DNA of 64,000 nucleotides from UTCHB3 sp964371075 (GCA_964371075.1 CAYJKN010000006.1:1-64000), one strand, 5' to 3'; shown: positions 1 through 7,695, numbered from the stretch's first letter. Numbers and translations are program-made. The notes: generated by a model from the letters alone, not told the origin.

Positions 1-73
1 GCACCCTTAGCTCAGTTGGTAGAGCATATGACTCTTAATCATCAGGTCGCGGGTTCGAGTCCCGCAGGGTGCA
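1..73 (+). tRNA. tRNA-Lys (anticodon CTT)
   Basis: The sequence folds as a cloverleaf. The seven-base acceptor arms GCACCCT and AGGGTGC pair fully and are followed by discriminator A73. The D-arm has AGCTCAGTTGGTAGAGC, the anticodon loop is CTCTTAA (anticodon CTT, lysine), and the T-arm has GGGTTCGAGTCCC. CCA is not encoded. The outermost anticodon-stem pair looks mismatched. The 3' end doubles as a phage attachment site, since an integrase gene follows. Confidence 0.95.
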
Positions 74-74
74 C
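64..74 (+). other. attL core (3' end of tRNA-Lys)
   Basis: The 11 bases GCAGGGTGCAC cover the last T-arm bases, the 3' acceptor strand and the discriminator base. They recur exactly at 35431-35441, just past the last phage gene. Integration into tRNA 3' ends by tyrosine recombinases is common. The short repeat makes the exact core an inference. Confidence 0.5.
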
Positions 75-84
75 ACCCAATTAA

Positions 85-127
85 CCCCGAAAATGCCGTT
101 TTTACGCTGTTTTCGGGGTTTTTCTTT
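85..127 (+). terminator. Rho-independent terminator after tRNA-Lys
   Basis: CCCCGAAAA (85-93) and TTTTCGGGG (110-118) form a nine-base-pair stem with a 16-base loop, followed by a T-rich run to about 127. It would end tRNA transcription and insulate the integrase gene. Confidence 0.7.
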
Positions 128-147
128 TTACAAGGGTGTTTTACTAT

Positions 148-179
148 ATTGCGTTTTTGCTTCATTTTGCGTATATTTG
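148..179 (+). promoter_or_regulatory. Candidate integrase promoter (Bacteroidota type)
   Basis: ATTG (148-151), a 20-base spacer and TATATTTG (172-179) fit the -33/-7 layout TTG-N20-TAnnTTTG. The predicted start of transcription lies at the edge of the heptamer array at 188-235, so that array would sit in the leader or act as an operator. Confidence 0.45.
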
Positions 180-187
180 TTTTTAAC

Positions 188-235
188 TGTCCCGTAATCT
201 GTCCCGCGAAAAAACGGGACAAATGAAACGGGACA
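188..235. repeat. Four-copy TGTCCCG inverted array upstream of integrase
   Basis: TGTCCCG occurs at 188-194 and 200-206, and its complement CGGGACA at 215-221 and 229-235. Two direct copies thus face two inverted copies around an A-rich centre. The array ends just before the integrase ribosome binding site (AAAGGAG, about 240-246). It could be arm-type sites for integrase or excisionase, an operator, or an RNA hairpin controlling translation. Confidence 0.6.
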
Positions 236-254
236 AATTAAAAGGAGTATTTTT

Positions 255-1280
255 ATGGCTGTTGTTACTATCAGAGAGAAAATATTAAAAGACGGCAGGA
301 AATCATTATATCTGGATATTACCGAACATAATGAGCGAAAAAAAGTAAATCTGAAACTATATCTCGACGGATCCAAAAATGATAACTTCATAATGCAAAT
401 TGCTGAGGAGCGCCGTGCCCAAATGTTACTGCAAATTGCAAGGGAGGGAATATTCTGGCAAAGAAAAAAAACGGACTTCATAAAGTATTGTGAGGTGAAG
501 GCGAACCATCTAAAGTATCATAAAAGGCTTAGTCTGGTCAGGCATCTGAAGGAATACAATGAGTATTACAACAATGATGAGTTGTTAGGCTTTGACGATA
601 TTACTCCTGACTGGTGGATGGGATTTAAAAGATATTTTGAAGGGAAGAAACACGCTCACAATACTATTCAAACTATGTTGATGGCGTTAAAAAGTTTCCT
701 GAATGATGCTATTGAGGAACGGATCATTTTAACCAATCCTCTGCGGTCCGTTAAGATGTCGAGAGTGTTTGTGGCACGGGAATATTTATCAGCTGAAGAG
801 CTGTCACAGATGGCAGCTGCTCCCTGTTCACAACAGATCGTGAAGTATGCTTTTTTATTTGGGTGTTATACGGGTTTGAGGTTAAGCGATATAAAGACAC
901 TCACCAGATCAAAGATTGTGAACAATACTATTGCAGTAGGACAGCATAAAACAGGAGAGGCGGTTATCGTTAATTTGAACAGTACTGCAAGATCGATCTT
1001 AAGTAAGTTGGATGATCGGTTATTTCAGGGGATGGCAGGGAACAGCACAATTAACTATGTCATCAAAACATGGGCTGCGAACGCCGGTATTGGTAAGAAT
1101 ATCAGTTTCCATACATCTCGACACACCTTTGCCACTTTGCTCATTACAAGCGGCGCAGGGCTTCATACAGTCCAAAAGTTGTTGGGTCATACCGACATTA
1201 GCACAACTCAAATTTATGCTAAAGTAATCGATAAGATGAAACAACAGGCAGTAGATGCCCTGCCGGAGATTAAGATTTAA
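255..1280 (+). CDS. int: Tyrosine recombinase / phage integrase
   Basis: A 341-residue tyrosine recombinase that would integrate and excise the prophage at tRNA-Lys. An N-terminal arm-binding region and SAM-like core-binding domain (roughly residues 1-165) precede the catalytic domain. Visible catalytic motifs are the first Arg in TGLRLSD, His-x-x-Arg in HTSRHTFA, the His in LGHTDISTTQ and the Tyr in IYAKV near residue 320. Length and layout resemble integrases of Bacteroidetes elements. A strong AAAGGAG lies seven to eight bases before the ATG. It is the first gene after attL and converges with the next, minus-strand gene, overlapping it by four bases. Confidence 0.95.
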   Translation: MAVVTIREKILKDGRKSLYLDITEHNERKKVNLKLYLDGSKNDNFIMQIAEERRAQMLLQIAREGIFWQRKKTDFIKYCEVKANHLKYHKRLSLVRHLKEYNEYYNNDELLGFDDITPDWWMGFKRYFEGKKHAHNTIQTMLMALKSFLNDAIEERIILTNPLRSVKMSRVFVAREYLSAEELSQMAAAPCSQQIVKYAFLFGCYTGLRLSDIKTLTRSKIVNNTIAVGQHKTGEAVIVNLNSTARSILSKLDDRLFQGMAGNSTINYVIKTWAANAGIGKNISFHTSRHTFATLLITSGAGLHTVQKLLGHTDISTTQIYAKVIDKMKQQAVDALPEIKI

Positions 1281-2011
1281 GAATCCTGATCCTGTTCTTT
1301 TTGCTGAGCCATTTGTTGGGCTCTGCGATCGTAGTAATCTTTTTGTATTCGCTGATTTTTGAAATTATTATACATTGCATAACCAACGATACTTCCAATA
1401 ATTAAGACCATAAAAACGATGGCAAAATTATTTTCTTTATTCTTTTTTGCTGTCGCTTCTGTTAATTCTTTTTCAGATGGTTCAGGATTTTTTACTTTGT
1501 ATTCGATGGGGATGTATTTATTAAAAATATCATAATACAGTTTAAGAGTGGCAATCTCACCTGCTGACAAAGTATGGTCATAAGTATATTTGCCTGCGAA
1601 TCTTAATTTAACAGACTTGGATTTTACTATTTCATGTAATGCAAGACGGAACTTCATATCATTTTTAATAGATACATCCGCCTTCTCTATAACATTCCCA
1701 TTTCCAAGAACATCTTGATGAGGGCGTTTAAATGGTAGGGTAAATCTTCCGTTATCATAAATAAAGTAAATCTCATCAAAAAATATCCAATCGTCTCCCA
1801 CATATTGTAAAGTGATTATTAGGTCATAAATCATAAATGTGGTGCCGGTAATAGTGGGATACATCAAAGTATTGTACCATTGCCCTTCCGGATAAGGGCT
1901 GTAAAATGTAGTATTTGCAAATTCGTCATATATCTTTGGCAAATTTTTCAATTCATCCACCTGTGAATAAATGGTTTGCGAAAATATCAACAATGTTACT
2001 ATCCACTTCAT
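1277..2011 (-). CDS. Secreted/membrane-anchored protein of unknown function (candidate lysogeny gene)
   Basis: A 244-residue protein that I do not recognise. It begins with a signal-peptide-like stretch (MKWIVTLLIFSQTIYSQ), followed by an aromatic-rich, probably beta-rich region to about residue 185. A charged linker and one transmembrane segment (about 197-215) come next, then a Lys/Gln-rich tail. It would sit in the envelope with its main domain outside the cytoplasm. It lies 48 bases downstream of the repressor on the same strand with no evident terminator between, so it is probably transcribed in the lysogen. That is the usual place for lysogenic-conversion or superinfection-exclusion genes, though the role is an inference. 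Confidence 0.75.
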   Translation of the reverse strand: MKWIVTLLIFSQTIYSQVDELKNLPKIYDEFANTTFYSPYPEGQWYNTLMYPTITGTTFMIYDLIITLQYVGDDWIFFDEIYFIYDNGRFTLPFKRPHQDVLGNGNVIEKADVSIKNDMKFRLALHEIVKSKSVKLRFAGKYTYDHTLSAGEIATLKLYYDIFNKYIPIEYKVKNPEPSEKELTEATAKKNKENNFAIVFMVLIIGSIVGYAMYNNFKNQRIQKDYYDRRAQQMAQQKEQDQDS

Positions 2012-2059
2012 TGTTCGCTCCTATTATTTATTGAACTTAACAAAAATACTATGTTATTG

Positions 2060-2710
2060 TCATACCTCAAACTCCGCAGGTCGCACCTTAATAATCCGGT
2101 ACATCCCTGCAACTTCATCACCATTTAGCCTGATACCGCCTTGCAGCTGTAAAGTGGTTTGATCCCAATTCTCAACATATCGAACCCACTGCCTTCCTGA
2201 TCTGGATAGAACAGCCACCAAATCACCCGGATAGATGTCCTTAATGTTTGGATTGATAAGCAACAGATCACCCTTCCAGATCACTTTATTCCCCTTCGTG
2301 GCTAACTTCTCTTCAAACATATACAAAAAGAAAAAAGAGGGATTTATCTCATTCCGGTCGAACATAACCTGACTGATCACATCCCCGGGGTTATACCTGT
2401 CAATTGATATTTTCCCCACTACCGGGATGGATATACGATCGCCGTAGATATGCTCATCTTCAGTTACTTTGTTTTGCAGTTCATCTACTAATGTTAAGGA
2501 TGTATTTAATAATTGGTCAATACTTACATCAAAAAATATCGCAATTTCCTTCAATAATTTTCTTTGTGGCTCCATTCCTGTTTCGTAATTCCCAATCGTT
2601 CCACGAGAGACACCAAGTTTTTCTGCTAACTCAACTTGGTTAAGTCCTGCCATATCTCTAAGATATTTGAGATTTTTTGAGAAAATAAAATTTTTTTCAG
2701 ATTTGTGCAT
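2060..2710 (-). CDS. Phage repressor: XRE HTH plus S24-like C-terminal domain
   Basis: Residues about 12-65 form an XRE-family helix-turn-helix (LNQVELAEKLGVSRGTIGNY). The C-terminal half (RISIPVVGKIS onward) follows the layout of S24/LexA-like repressors. The usual nucleophile motif GDSM is absent; the corresponding stretch reads LATKGNKVIWKGD, so the autoprotease may be inactive. I chose the ATG at 2710 rather than the upstream one at 2776, because the longer version would cover both divergent promoters and the operator. It should maintain lysogeny by binding the operator at 2726-2740, and is probably co-transcribed with the membrane protein gene at 1277-2011. Confidence 0.85.
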   Translation of the reverse strand: MHKSEKNFIFSKNLKYLRDMAGLNQVELAEKLGVSRGTIGNYETGMEPQRKLLKEIAIFFDVSIDQLLNTSLTLVDELQNKVTEDEHIYGDRISIPVVGKISIDRYNPGDVISQVMFDRNEINPSFFFLYMFEEKLATKGNKVIWKGDLLLINPNIKDIYPGDLVAVLSRSGRQWVRYVENWDQTTLQLQGGIRLNGDEVAGMYRIIKVRPAEFEV

Positions 2711-2717
2711 AATTTGC

Positions 2718-2767
2718 TTGACATTCTCAAGTAGTTTGAGTATATTTGTGTTAGTTAATTTTGACAA
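2718..2767. promoter_or_regulatory. Divergent early/lysogeny promoters with palindromic operator
   Basis: Rightward: TTGACA (2718-2723), 17-base spacer, TATATT (2741-2746). The same bases also read TTG-N20-TATATTTG, the Bacteroidota form. Leftward, on the minus strand: TTGTCA (2767-2762), 17-base spacer, TATACT (2744-2739). The two -10 elements overlap. The palindrome CTCAA-GTAGT-TTGAG (2726-2740) lies between the rightward -35 and -10 and just beyond the leftward -10. A repressor bound there could block both promoters. Confidence 0.7.
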
Positions 2768-2786
2768 CTTTAACAAACGAAAGATA

Positions 2787-2972
2787 ATGAAAAAAGATAA
2801 AAAACAACCTAACAGGAGAGCATACTTTGACGGTCACGCCAATGTATGGCTTCCAACAGAGATCCACAAAGCGCTTAAGGTAAGAGCAGCACAGGAAGGG
2901 TTAACACTGAAACAAATGTTTGCAAAAACTGTGAACCTCTATTTGAAAAATAATCTAATTAACCAAGAATAA
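2787..2972 (+). CDS. Small ribbon-helix-helix-like protein
   Basis: A 61-residue basic protein, first gene of the rightward early transcript. The segment WLPTEIHKALKVRAAQEGLT, followed by LKQMFAKTVNLYLK, looks like a CopG/Arc-type ribbon-helix-helix: a short strand, then two helices. It may act as a Cro-like early regulator, but no target is visible. I start it at the ATG at 2787 because an in-frame upstream start at 2667 would read back through the operator and into the repressor gene. Confidence 0.7.
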   Translation: MKKDKKQPNRRAYFDGHANVWLPTEIHKALKVRAAQEGLTLKQMFAKTVNLYLKNNLINQE

Positions 2973-2994
2973 ATTTTACTGAAGGTAAATAAAT

Positions 2995-3363
2995 ATGGAC
3001 GCAATTGAACACCTAAAGAATTTAATCGACACTCACGACATCCCAAAAGCACAGATCGCTAAAGAGATCGGAATGTCTAAACAACAGTTCCATTACTTTT
3101 TGAATGTCGCTAAAAATTGTGATGTGACCACATACGCCAAGATCAGGCGCGCTATAGAAGATAGAGGCATCAGAGTTGATGAGCTTGATACCCTTTCAAT
3201 CACGGGCTTGGCAGCCCATGTTAACACCGAAGCATCGAAACTTATTGCGGATTGTATTCAGGCAATGGAGGACGGTGTTTTAACTGAGGATGAAAAGAAC
3301 ATTATCAGACAATCAGTTGACACAATGATCGAACAACTTAACATTGTCAGAGGTAAATTATGA
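2995..3363 (+). CDS. HTH phage regulatory protein (CII-like)
   Basis: A 122-residue protein with an N-terminal helix-turn-helix (PKAQIAKEIGMSKQQFHYFL, about residues 17-36). Its C-terminal helical region (NTEASKLIADCIQAMEDG onward) resembles phage regulators of the CII or Cox-like class. It overlaps the next gene by four bases, so translation is probably coupled. A role in the lysis/lysogeny decision is suggested by position only. Confidence 0.65.
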   Translation: MDAIEHLKNLIDTHDIPKAQIAKEIGMSKQQFHYFLNVAKNCDVTTYAKIRRAIEDRGIRVDELDTLSITGLAAHVNTEASKLIADCIQAMEDGVLTEDEKNIIRQSVDTMIEQLNIVRGKL

Positions 3364-3608
3364 CAGACGACCTAACCAACAAAACACTTCAAAAGATCGA
3401 GCGGGCTGTTATCGCCTCTCTGACCAAACAGGAAAAGCCGCTTACAGTTGCTGAGGCTGCTGAGTTCCTAAATATGGAGAAATCCACCCTATCATCTAAA
3501 ATAAGCAGAGGTGAAGTTCCGGCACACAAAATGCCCGCAGGACAGTATTATCTCTATGCTTCGGAGATTAACGCATTTATAAAAGGAGAGTATAAAAATG
3601 CTCAATAG
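3360..3608 (+). CDS. Excisionase-like winged HTH protein
   Basis: An 82-residue protein. LTVAEAAEFLNMEKSTLSSK followed by ISRGEVPAHKM is the MerR/HTH_17 excisionase-type DNA-binding domain (about residues 25-70). Proteins of this type act as excisionases or transcription regulators in temperate phages. It overlaps both neighbours (four bases upstream, eleven downstream). Confidence 0.7.
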   Translation: MTDDLTNKTLQKIERAVIASLTKQEKPLTVAEAAEFLNMEKSTLSSKISRGEVPAHKMPAGQYYLYASEINAFIKGEYKNAQ

Positions 3609-4338
3609 AGACTTAGTGATTTTTGATGTTGAAACAACGGGATTGGACCCGCAAAAGGATTACATCGTTGAATTGTCAGCTGTAAAATATGACCCGTATT
3701 TAGAGGAGATAGATCGATATTTCCAACGGTTTAACGTCCCTGTCACCATTCCAAAAGAAGTCAGCGACATCCATGGCATCACGAACGATGATCTAAAAGA
3801 TTGTCCATTGTTCTATCAGGAAATAATCAAAATCCGCGCCTTTTTTGATGGGTGTGACGTGGCGGGTTATAATGTTCTTTTTGATATAAAATTCCTTGCA
3901 GGTGAGTTTGACCGCGCTGAATCAACTATGATCAGTGGTTTTAAGATCATTGACGTGATGAAAATATTTGCAAAATACGAACCTCGAACCCTCTCCGCAG
4001 TTTACAAACGTTTGTTTAATTCTGACTTCGACAATGCACACAGCGCTGAGGCGGATGTGATTGCTACCGGAATGGTGCTTAAAGAGATCATCAACAGAGG
4101 CTTTTGTAAGATGGACAGTAGTGAACTGGAACAATTATCTGACACCGCCAACCTTGCGGATTACGCGGGTAAATTCACCAAAAATAAAGATGGTGAACTT
4201 CTTTGGAACTTCGGAAAATATTACGGTAAACCCGTCGATACAGACCTCCGCTATTGTCAGTGGGTATTAACAACTGACATTCCCCAACAATCAAAATCAG
4301 TATTAAAAAATTATCTGGAGAAACACGATGCTTGGTGA
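3598..4338 (+). CDS. DnaQ-like 3'-5' exonuclease
   Basis: A 246-residue DEDD-family exonuclease. Exo I is visible as FDVETTGLDPQ (Asp/Glu pair near residues 9-11), Exo II as GYNVLFDIKF near 93-101, and Exo III as HSAEADVIAT with the His/Asp pair near 145-150. The last 50 residues (LWNFGKYYGKPV, then YCQWVL) look like the small DUF3820-type domain often attached to such nucleases. It probably takes part in phage DNA replication or recombination. It starts inside the excisionase-like gene and overlaps the next gene. Confidence 0.88.
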   Translation: MLNRDLVIFDVETTGLDPQKDYIVELSAVKYDPYLEEIDRYFQRFNVPVTIPKEVSDIHGITNDDLKDCPLFYQEIIKIRAFFDGCDVAGYNVLFDIKFLAGEFDRAESTMISGFKIIDVMKIFAKYEPRTLSAVYKRLFNSDFDNAHSAEADVIATGMVLKEIINRGFCKMDSSELEQLSDTANLADYAGKFTKNKDGELLWNFGKYYGKPVDTDLRYCQWVLTTDIPQQSKSVLKNYLEKHDAW

Positions 4339-4534
4339 TAACAGTAGCTCATACGCAGTAGCGTTTGGTATCGTGGTTGGTATTGCAATAATAGTTTACC
4401 AGGAATCCAAACTTAAAATTAAAGATTTAGAGACAGAGGAAGAAGCCGGGGGATGCCTTTTAGCCATCGCAATAGTTCTCAGTTGGGCTGTCATTATCGG
4501 TGGCTCAATTTTACTTTCAAACTTAATTTTTTAG
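4328..4534 (+). CDS. Small two-TM membrane protein
   Basis: A 68-residue protein with two hydrophobic segments (about residues 7-24 and 45-66) separated by an acidic loop. It overlaps the exonuclease gene by eleven bases and belongs to the early operon. No family recognised. Confidence 0.55.
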   Translation: MLGDNSSSYAVAFGIVVGIAIIVYQESKLKIKDLETEEEAGGCLLAIAIVLSWAVIIGGSILLSNLIF

Positions 4535-4543
4535 GAGCAGGGT

Positions 4544-4828
4544 ATGGAAATATTAGTTTTACTTTTTGGCATCGGTGTTGGAATCGGGATAGCAATTTAT
4601 GTTGCTTGGAAACTAATTTTGTTTGGTCACCAGGAGGGGAACAGGCAGGATTATATTATCAAAATTGCAACCCTAAAAGAGGAAAAACAAACATTGGTTA
4701 AAAAACTCGCACACACCAACGAACTTTTAACGGATGCAAACAATGAGTGTCATCGTTTGCAATACGAAGTGTTTCGCATAAATCATGAACAAGAAACACA
4801 AAAAATTTATCCATACCAAGCATCATAA
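4544..4828 (+). CDS. Membrane-anchored coiled-coil protein
   Basis: A 94-residue protein with one N-terminal transmembrane helix (about residues 3-25), then a charged helical region likely to form a coiled coil (about 35-85). A GGAG precedes the ATG by six bases. Function unknown; it forms an early membrane-protein pair with the gene at 4328-4534. Confidence 0.55.
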   Translation: MEILVLLFGIGVGIGIAIYVAWKLILFGHQEGNRQDYIIKIATLKEEKQTLVKKLAHTNELLTDANNECHRLQYEVFRINHEQETQKIYPYQAS

Positions 4829-4849
4829 CAAAAACCATCGGAGTAAATA

Positions 4850-5047
4850 ATGGAAACAATAGAACATTTAATTATTCAAAAAATCATCAACAGACAACTT
4901 GAATTGATAAAGTATTACACTGAAAAAATGATTGACGGGATGACCGTTAGTGATGTACTTGAATATCGTAATAAAATCAGGACAAGAAAAGAATTTATTG
5001 CAGAACTTGAAGATATGCAAGAAAAAACCAGAATAGGGAAGGGTTAA
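4850..5047 (+). CDS. Small helical early phage protein
   Basis: A 65-residue, probably all-helical protein with no recognised family. Its ribosome binding site CGGAGTAA is part of a sequence that recurs at several early gene junctions. Confidence 0.5.
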   Translation: METIEHLIIQKIINRQLELIKYYTEKMIDGMTVSDVLEYRNKIRTRKEFIAELEDMQEKTRIGKG

Positions 5048-5052
5048 ACAAA

Positions 5053-5274
5053 ATGAAAAAAACTACACAATCATTCTCCAATTTTGGTATCACCTTTGAA
5101 CATCCTTATTGGATTGTTTATAGGACACCAGTTGCACTAAAGAGTATCAACTCTCTGAAATTCAAGACAGAAGTATTCCGGGATAAAAATAGAAGTGTGG
5201 CTGTAGCAGTTGCTAAAAACGAGAGATGGAAACAAAAAAGCGCAAGAGTAAAATCATACGGAGTAACAAAATGA
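5053..5274 (+). CDS. Small basic early phage protein
   Basis: A 73-residue basic protein, family not recognised. Its last codons encode GVTK and are part of a 16-base junction sequence (5260-5275) repeated at 5471-5486. Its stop overlaps the start of the next gene (ATGA). Confidence 0.5.
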   Translation: MKKTTQSFSNFGITFEHPYWIVYRTPVALKSINSLKFKTEVFRDKNRSVAVAVAKNERWKQKSARVKSYGVTK

Positions 5275-5486
5275 AATTCAAAAGAGTAAAGGCAGGTGAA
5301 CTTAATCCCGAAACAGAAGTGATTACAAGCACAGACGGTAAAGATATGAAAGATAGTTTCTATCTAATCATCAACTTAGAAAAACCGCACGGATCAGAAG
5401 TTTATGAAGTGTTAAAAAGGCACGGGTATAACATTCCCGAAGCAGAAACCTTTTTACTAAATAAATCCATCGGAGTAACAAAATGA
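5271..5486 (+). CDS. Small early phage protein
   Basis: A 71-residue protein (MKFKRVKAGELNPETEV...) of unknown function. The ATG at 5271 is preferred to the in-frame one at 5226, because it overlaps the previous stop as ATGA and has CGGAGTAA in front. It also ends in GVTK, as its upstream neighbour does. Confidence 0.5.
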   Translation: MKFKRVKAGELNPETEVITSTDGKDMKDSFYLIINLEKPHGSEVYEVLKRHGYNIPEAETFLLNKSIGVTK

Positions 5487-6733
5487 TCATAAAACTTACA
5501 GCACAAAATTTTAAGCGTTTGGAAGCAATTGAGATCGAACCAAACGAAAATATGAACATAATATCAGGTAAAAATGCACAAGGCAAAAGCAGCGTTTTAG
5601 ATGCTATTATGTTTGGGTTTGCAGGTCCCTCACGGGAGATTCCAAAACCAATAAAGGACGGGAAAGATAAAGCACGGATCGAGATTGAAACAGAGAATTT
5701 TATCATTACAAGGGTGATCACTCCCTCCGGTCAAAAGTTGACGGTTACGGGTAAAGACGGGAAGGAAACTTCATCTCCTCAGAAGTTTTTGGACACTCTG
5801 TTTAATTCAGTTGCTATTGATCCTGTAAGGTTCACAATGCTTGACAGCAAAGATCAGGTAAGAACTTTAATTGTGTCACTTGGATTGGATCAGGAGCTAA
5901 AGAAACTGGATGAAGAGCGCTCCAACTACTACACCGAAAGAACGGTTGTAAACAGACGGATTAAAGACTTGGATGGAATTTTAAAGAAATACCGTGACAG
6001 TTATCCATCCGGGGAGATTGAAAGTGCATCCGATGTCTCCACTCAACTACAAAAGGCGATAGAGACTAATCAGGCAATCAATCAGGATAAATTGGACCTT
6101 AATAATATTGGTGAAGAGGGGAAGGCTGTCAAGTTAAAAATTGCAGCGAACTTTGATGAAATAGAAAGATTAATGAATGAGAATGCCAGTTTCCAACTAA
6201 AACTGGACGAACTTAAAATTCAGTACAAAACCCTCGCTGAAAAAATCTCTAACGCTGAGGTGGTTGATACCAATGTTTTGCAGGAAAAACTTTCGAACTT
6301 GGAAGAGCAAAACAGTCTGATCCGTGAGAGGATGGAAAAGGATAAATATACCACCGAAAAGATTGAAGCTGACAAAGAGACAAAAAAATTAACTGAGAAG
6401 ATTGAGGAAGTTGACACAAAGAAAATCGACCTGGTTAAAAACTCCTCTATCGGTTTACCTCTGGAAATCAGAGAAGATGAACTGTTTTATCGTGGCAATC
6501 CACTCAAACAATGTAGCTCTGCAGAACAGATAAAAGTAAGCACGGCAATCGCAATGAAGCTGCAGCCTGATATGAAGGTAATCATTATCAGAGAGGGCAG
6601 CCTGTTGGATGTCGAGAGCCTAAACAGTCTTGGTAAAATTGCAGAGAAATACGGTTTTCAATTGTGGATTGAGAAGGTTGATGAAACCGGAACTGTTGGC
6701 ATCGTTATTGAGGAAGGGAAGGTGAAAGAATGA
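5483..6733 (+). CDS. SMC/RecN-like AAA ATPase
   Basis: A 416-residue ABC-type ATPase. Walker A is SGKNAQGKSS (about residues 28-37). A long coiled coil runs from about 140 to 315. The C-terminal ABC lobe has QCSSAEQIKVSTAI as a signature-like motif (about 341-354) and MKVIIIREGSLLD as a Walker B-like segment. Such small SMC-like ATPases accompany phage recombination and end-processing nucleases; the likely partner is the RecB-like nuclease at 7943-8842. Tightly coupled to both neighbours (ATGA overlaps). Confidence 0.8.
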   Translation: MIIKLTAQNFKRLEAIEIEPNENMNIISGKNAQGKSSVLDAIMFGFAGPSREIPKPIKDGKDKARIEIETENFIITRVITPSGQKLTVTGKDGKETSSPQKFLDTLFNSVAIDPVRFTMLDSKDQVRTLIVSLGLDQELKKLDEERSNYYTERTVVNRRIKDLDGILKKYRDSYPSGEIESASDVSTQLQKAIETNQAINQDKLDLNNIGEEGKAVKLKIAANFDEIERLMNENASFQLKLDELKIQYKTLAEKISNAEVVDTNVLQEKLSNLEEQNSLIRERMEKDKYTTEKIEADKETKKLTEKIEEVDTKKIDLVKNSSIGLPLEIREDELFYRGNPLKQCSSAEQIKVSTAIAMKLQPDMKVIIIREGSLLDVESLNSLGKIAEKYGFQLWIEKVDETGTVGIVIEEGKVKE

Positions 6734-7020
6734 AAAAAGGAAAACACGAACCACATGGTTCAGACAGTTTTATTTATTGGCAGGAATCCAACTGGTATAG
6801 GTGGATAAGATATGCTATGGAGGAATGCCCACCTGATACCTGTGAATGGGAATATAATTATTCTGATTGGGCGTTTTGTGGTGGTGACAGACCCAGTGAT
6901 GAAGTCATAACCAAAATGTTTGATAATAAAATTTGCTCCGAGTTTGAATGTGCCCCTTTAGGTATGGAACAAAGCAACCGATCGAATAATTCAAATAGTT
7001 CAAATGGAGGTGAGGAATGA
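6730..7020 (+). CDS. Cys/Trp-rich small phage protein
   Basis: A 96-residue acidic protein, unusually rich in Trp and Tyr in its first 60 residues, with five cysteines and an Asn/Ser-rich tail. No family recognised. ATGA overlaps at both ends put it firmly in the operon. Confidence 0.5.
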   Translation: MKKGKHEPHGSDSFIYWQESNWYRWIRYAMEECPPDTCEWEYNYSDWAFCGGDRPSDEVITKMFDNKICSEFECAPLGMEQSNRSNNSNSSNGGEE

Positions 7021-7211
7021 GCACGCTTACAATATTATTCATTTTTCTCATCTCTATGGTGGTTTTCCTGTCAGGCTTCGTATTTGGTTACAAAGAGTAT
7101 TTGAAGGATACTTCTGAGAGAAAAGAATACCCAACGGGAACATCTATTGTAGGGAGAAAAAACAGAGTTAAAAGAATTTACCCGCCACGGAGAAGGAGAA
7201 TATTCTCATGA
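7017..7211 (+). CDS. Small single-TM protein with basic tail
   Basis: A 64-residue protein. One N-terminal transmembrane helix (about residues 3-24) is followed by a strongly basic C-terminus (RIYPPRRRRIFS) that would face the cytoplasm. Unknown function. Confidence 0.5.
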   Translation: MSTLTILFIFLISMVVFLSGFVFGYKEYLKDTSERKEYPTGTSIVGRKNRVKRIYPPRRRRIFS

Positions 7212-7477
7212 CCCCACGAATGATAGAACTGCTTACAGATGCTAAAAAGCAGATCGGTAACTATCTGGTGATTAAAAACGATCAGATGAAAACCTTTCGC
7301 ACGGATGTGATTGACAGGGTTGTATGTGAGATAAAAACCAATTCAATCGTTATTGACTTCATCACCATGAACGGAAATCAGATGCAATCCAACGCTTACA
7401 CGAAGGTTTATGATTCAAGAAAGGCAGCGGATGAGGCTTGTATGTACTTAAATAGCAGAGATGGAGGTGAGGGGTGA
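7208..7477 (+). CDS. Hypothetical early phage protein
   Basis: An 89-residue protein with no recognised family. Its codons fit the surrounding operon and it overlaps both neighbours by four bases. Confidence 0.5.
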   Translation: MTPRMIELLTDAKKQIGNYLVIKNDQMKTFRTDVIDRVVCEIKTNSIVIDFITMNGNQMQSNAYTKVYDSRKAADEACMYLNSRDGGEG

Positions 7478-7695
7478 AACCAATTAGATTATGGTTAGGA
7501 CAAGATAAAGATGGGAGTTGCTCGTTATATGATGAGTTTCCGAATGTGGATTTTGAAGAAACTTATTACTATGCTCAAAACGGCACTGAAATACTGTGTG
7601 ATAATAAAAACCTTTTGGGTGGAAGTATGGATTTAGTAAAGTGTGTTGTAATCACTGAATCTGAATATAACCGATTGAAGGAAACAGAAAAATGA
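7474..7695 (+). CDS. Hypothetical early phage protein (GTG start)
   Basis: A 73-residue protein beginning at GTG 7474, overlapping the previous stop (GTGA) after a GGAGGTGAGG ribosome binding region. Family unknown. Confidence 0.5.
   Translation: MKPIRLWLGQDKDGSCSLYDEFPNVDFEETYYYAQNGTEILCDNKNLLGGSMDLVKCVVITESEYNRLKETEK

Noticed and set aside
2667..2786. Longer N-terminus for the ribbon-helix-helix gene
   Set aside because: It would run back through the operator and into the repressor gene; ATG 2787 after the promoter is a better start.
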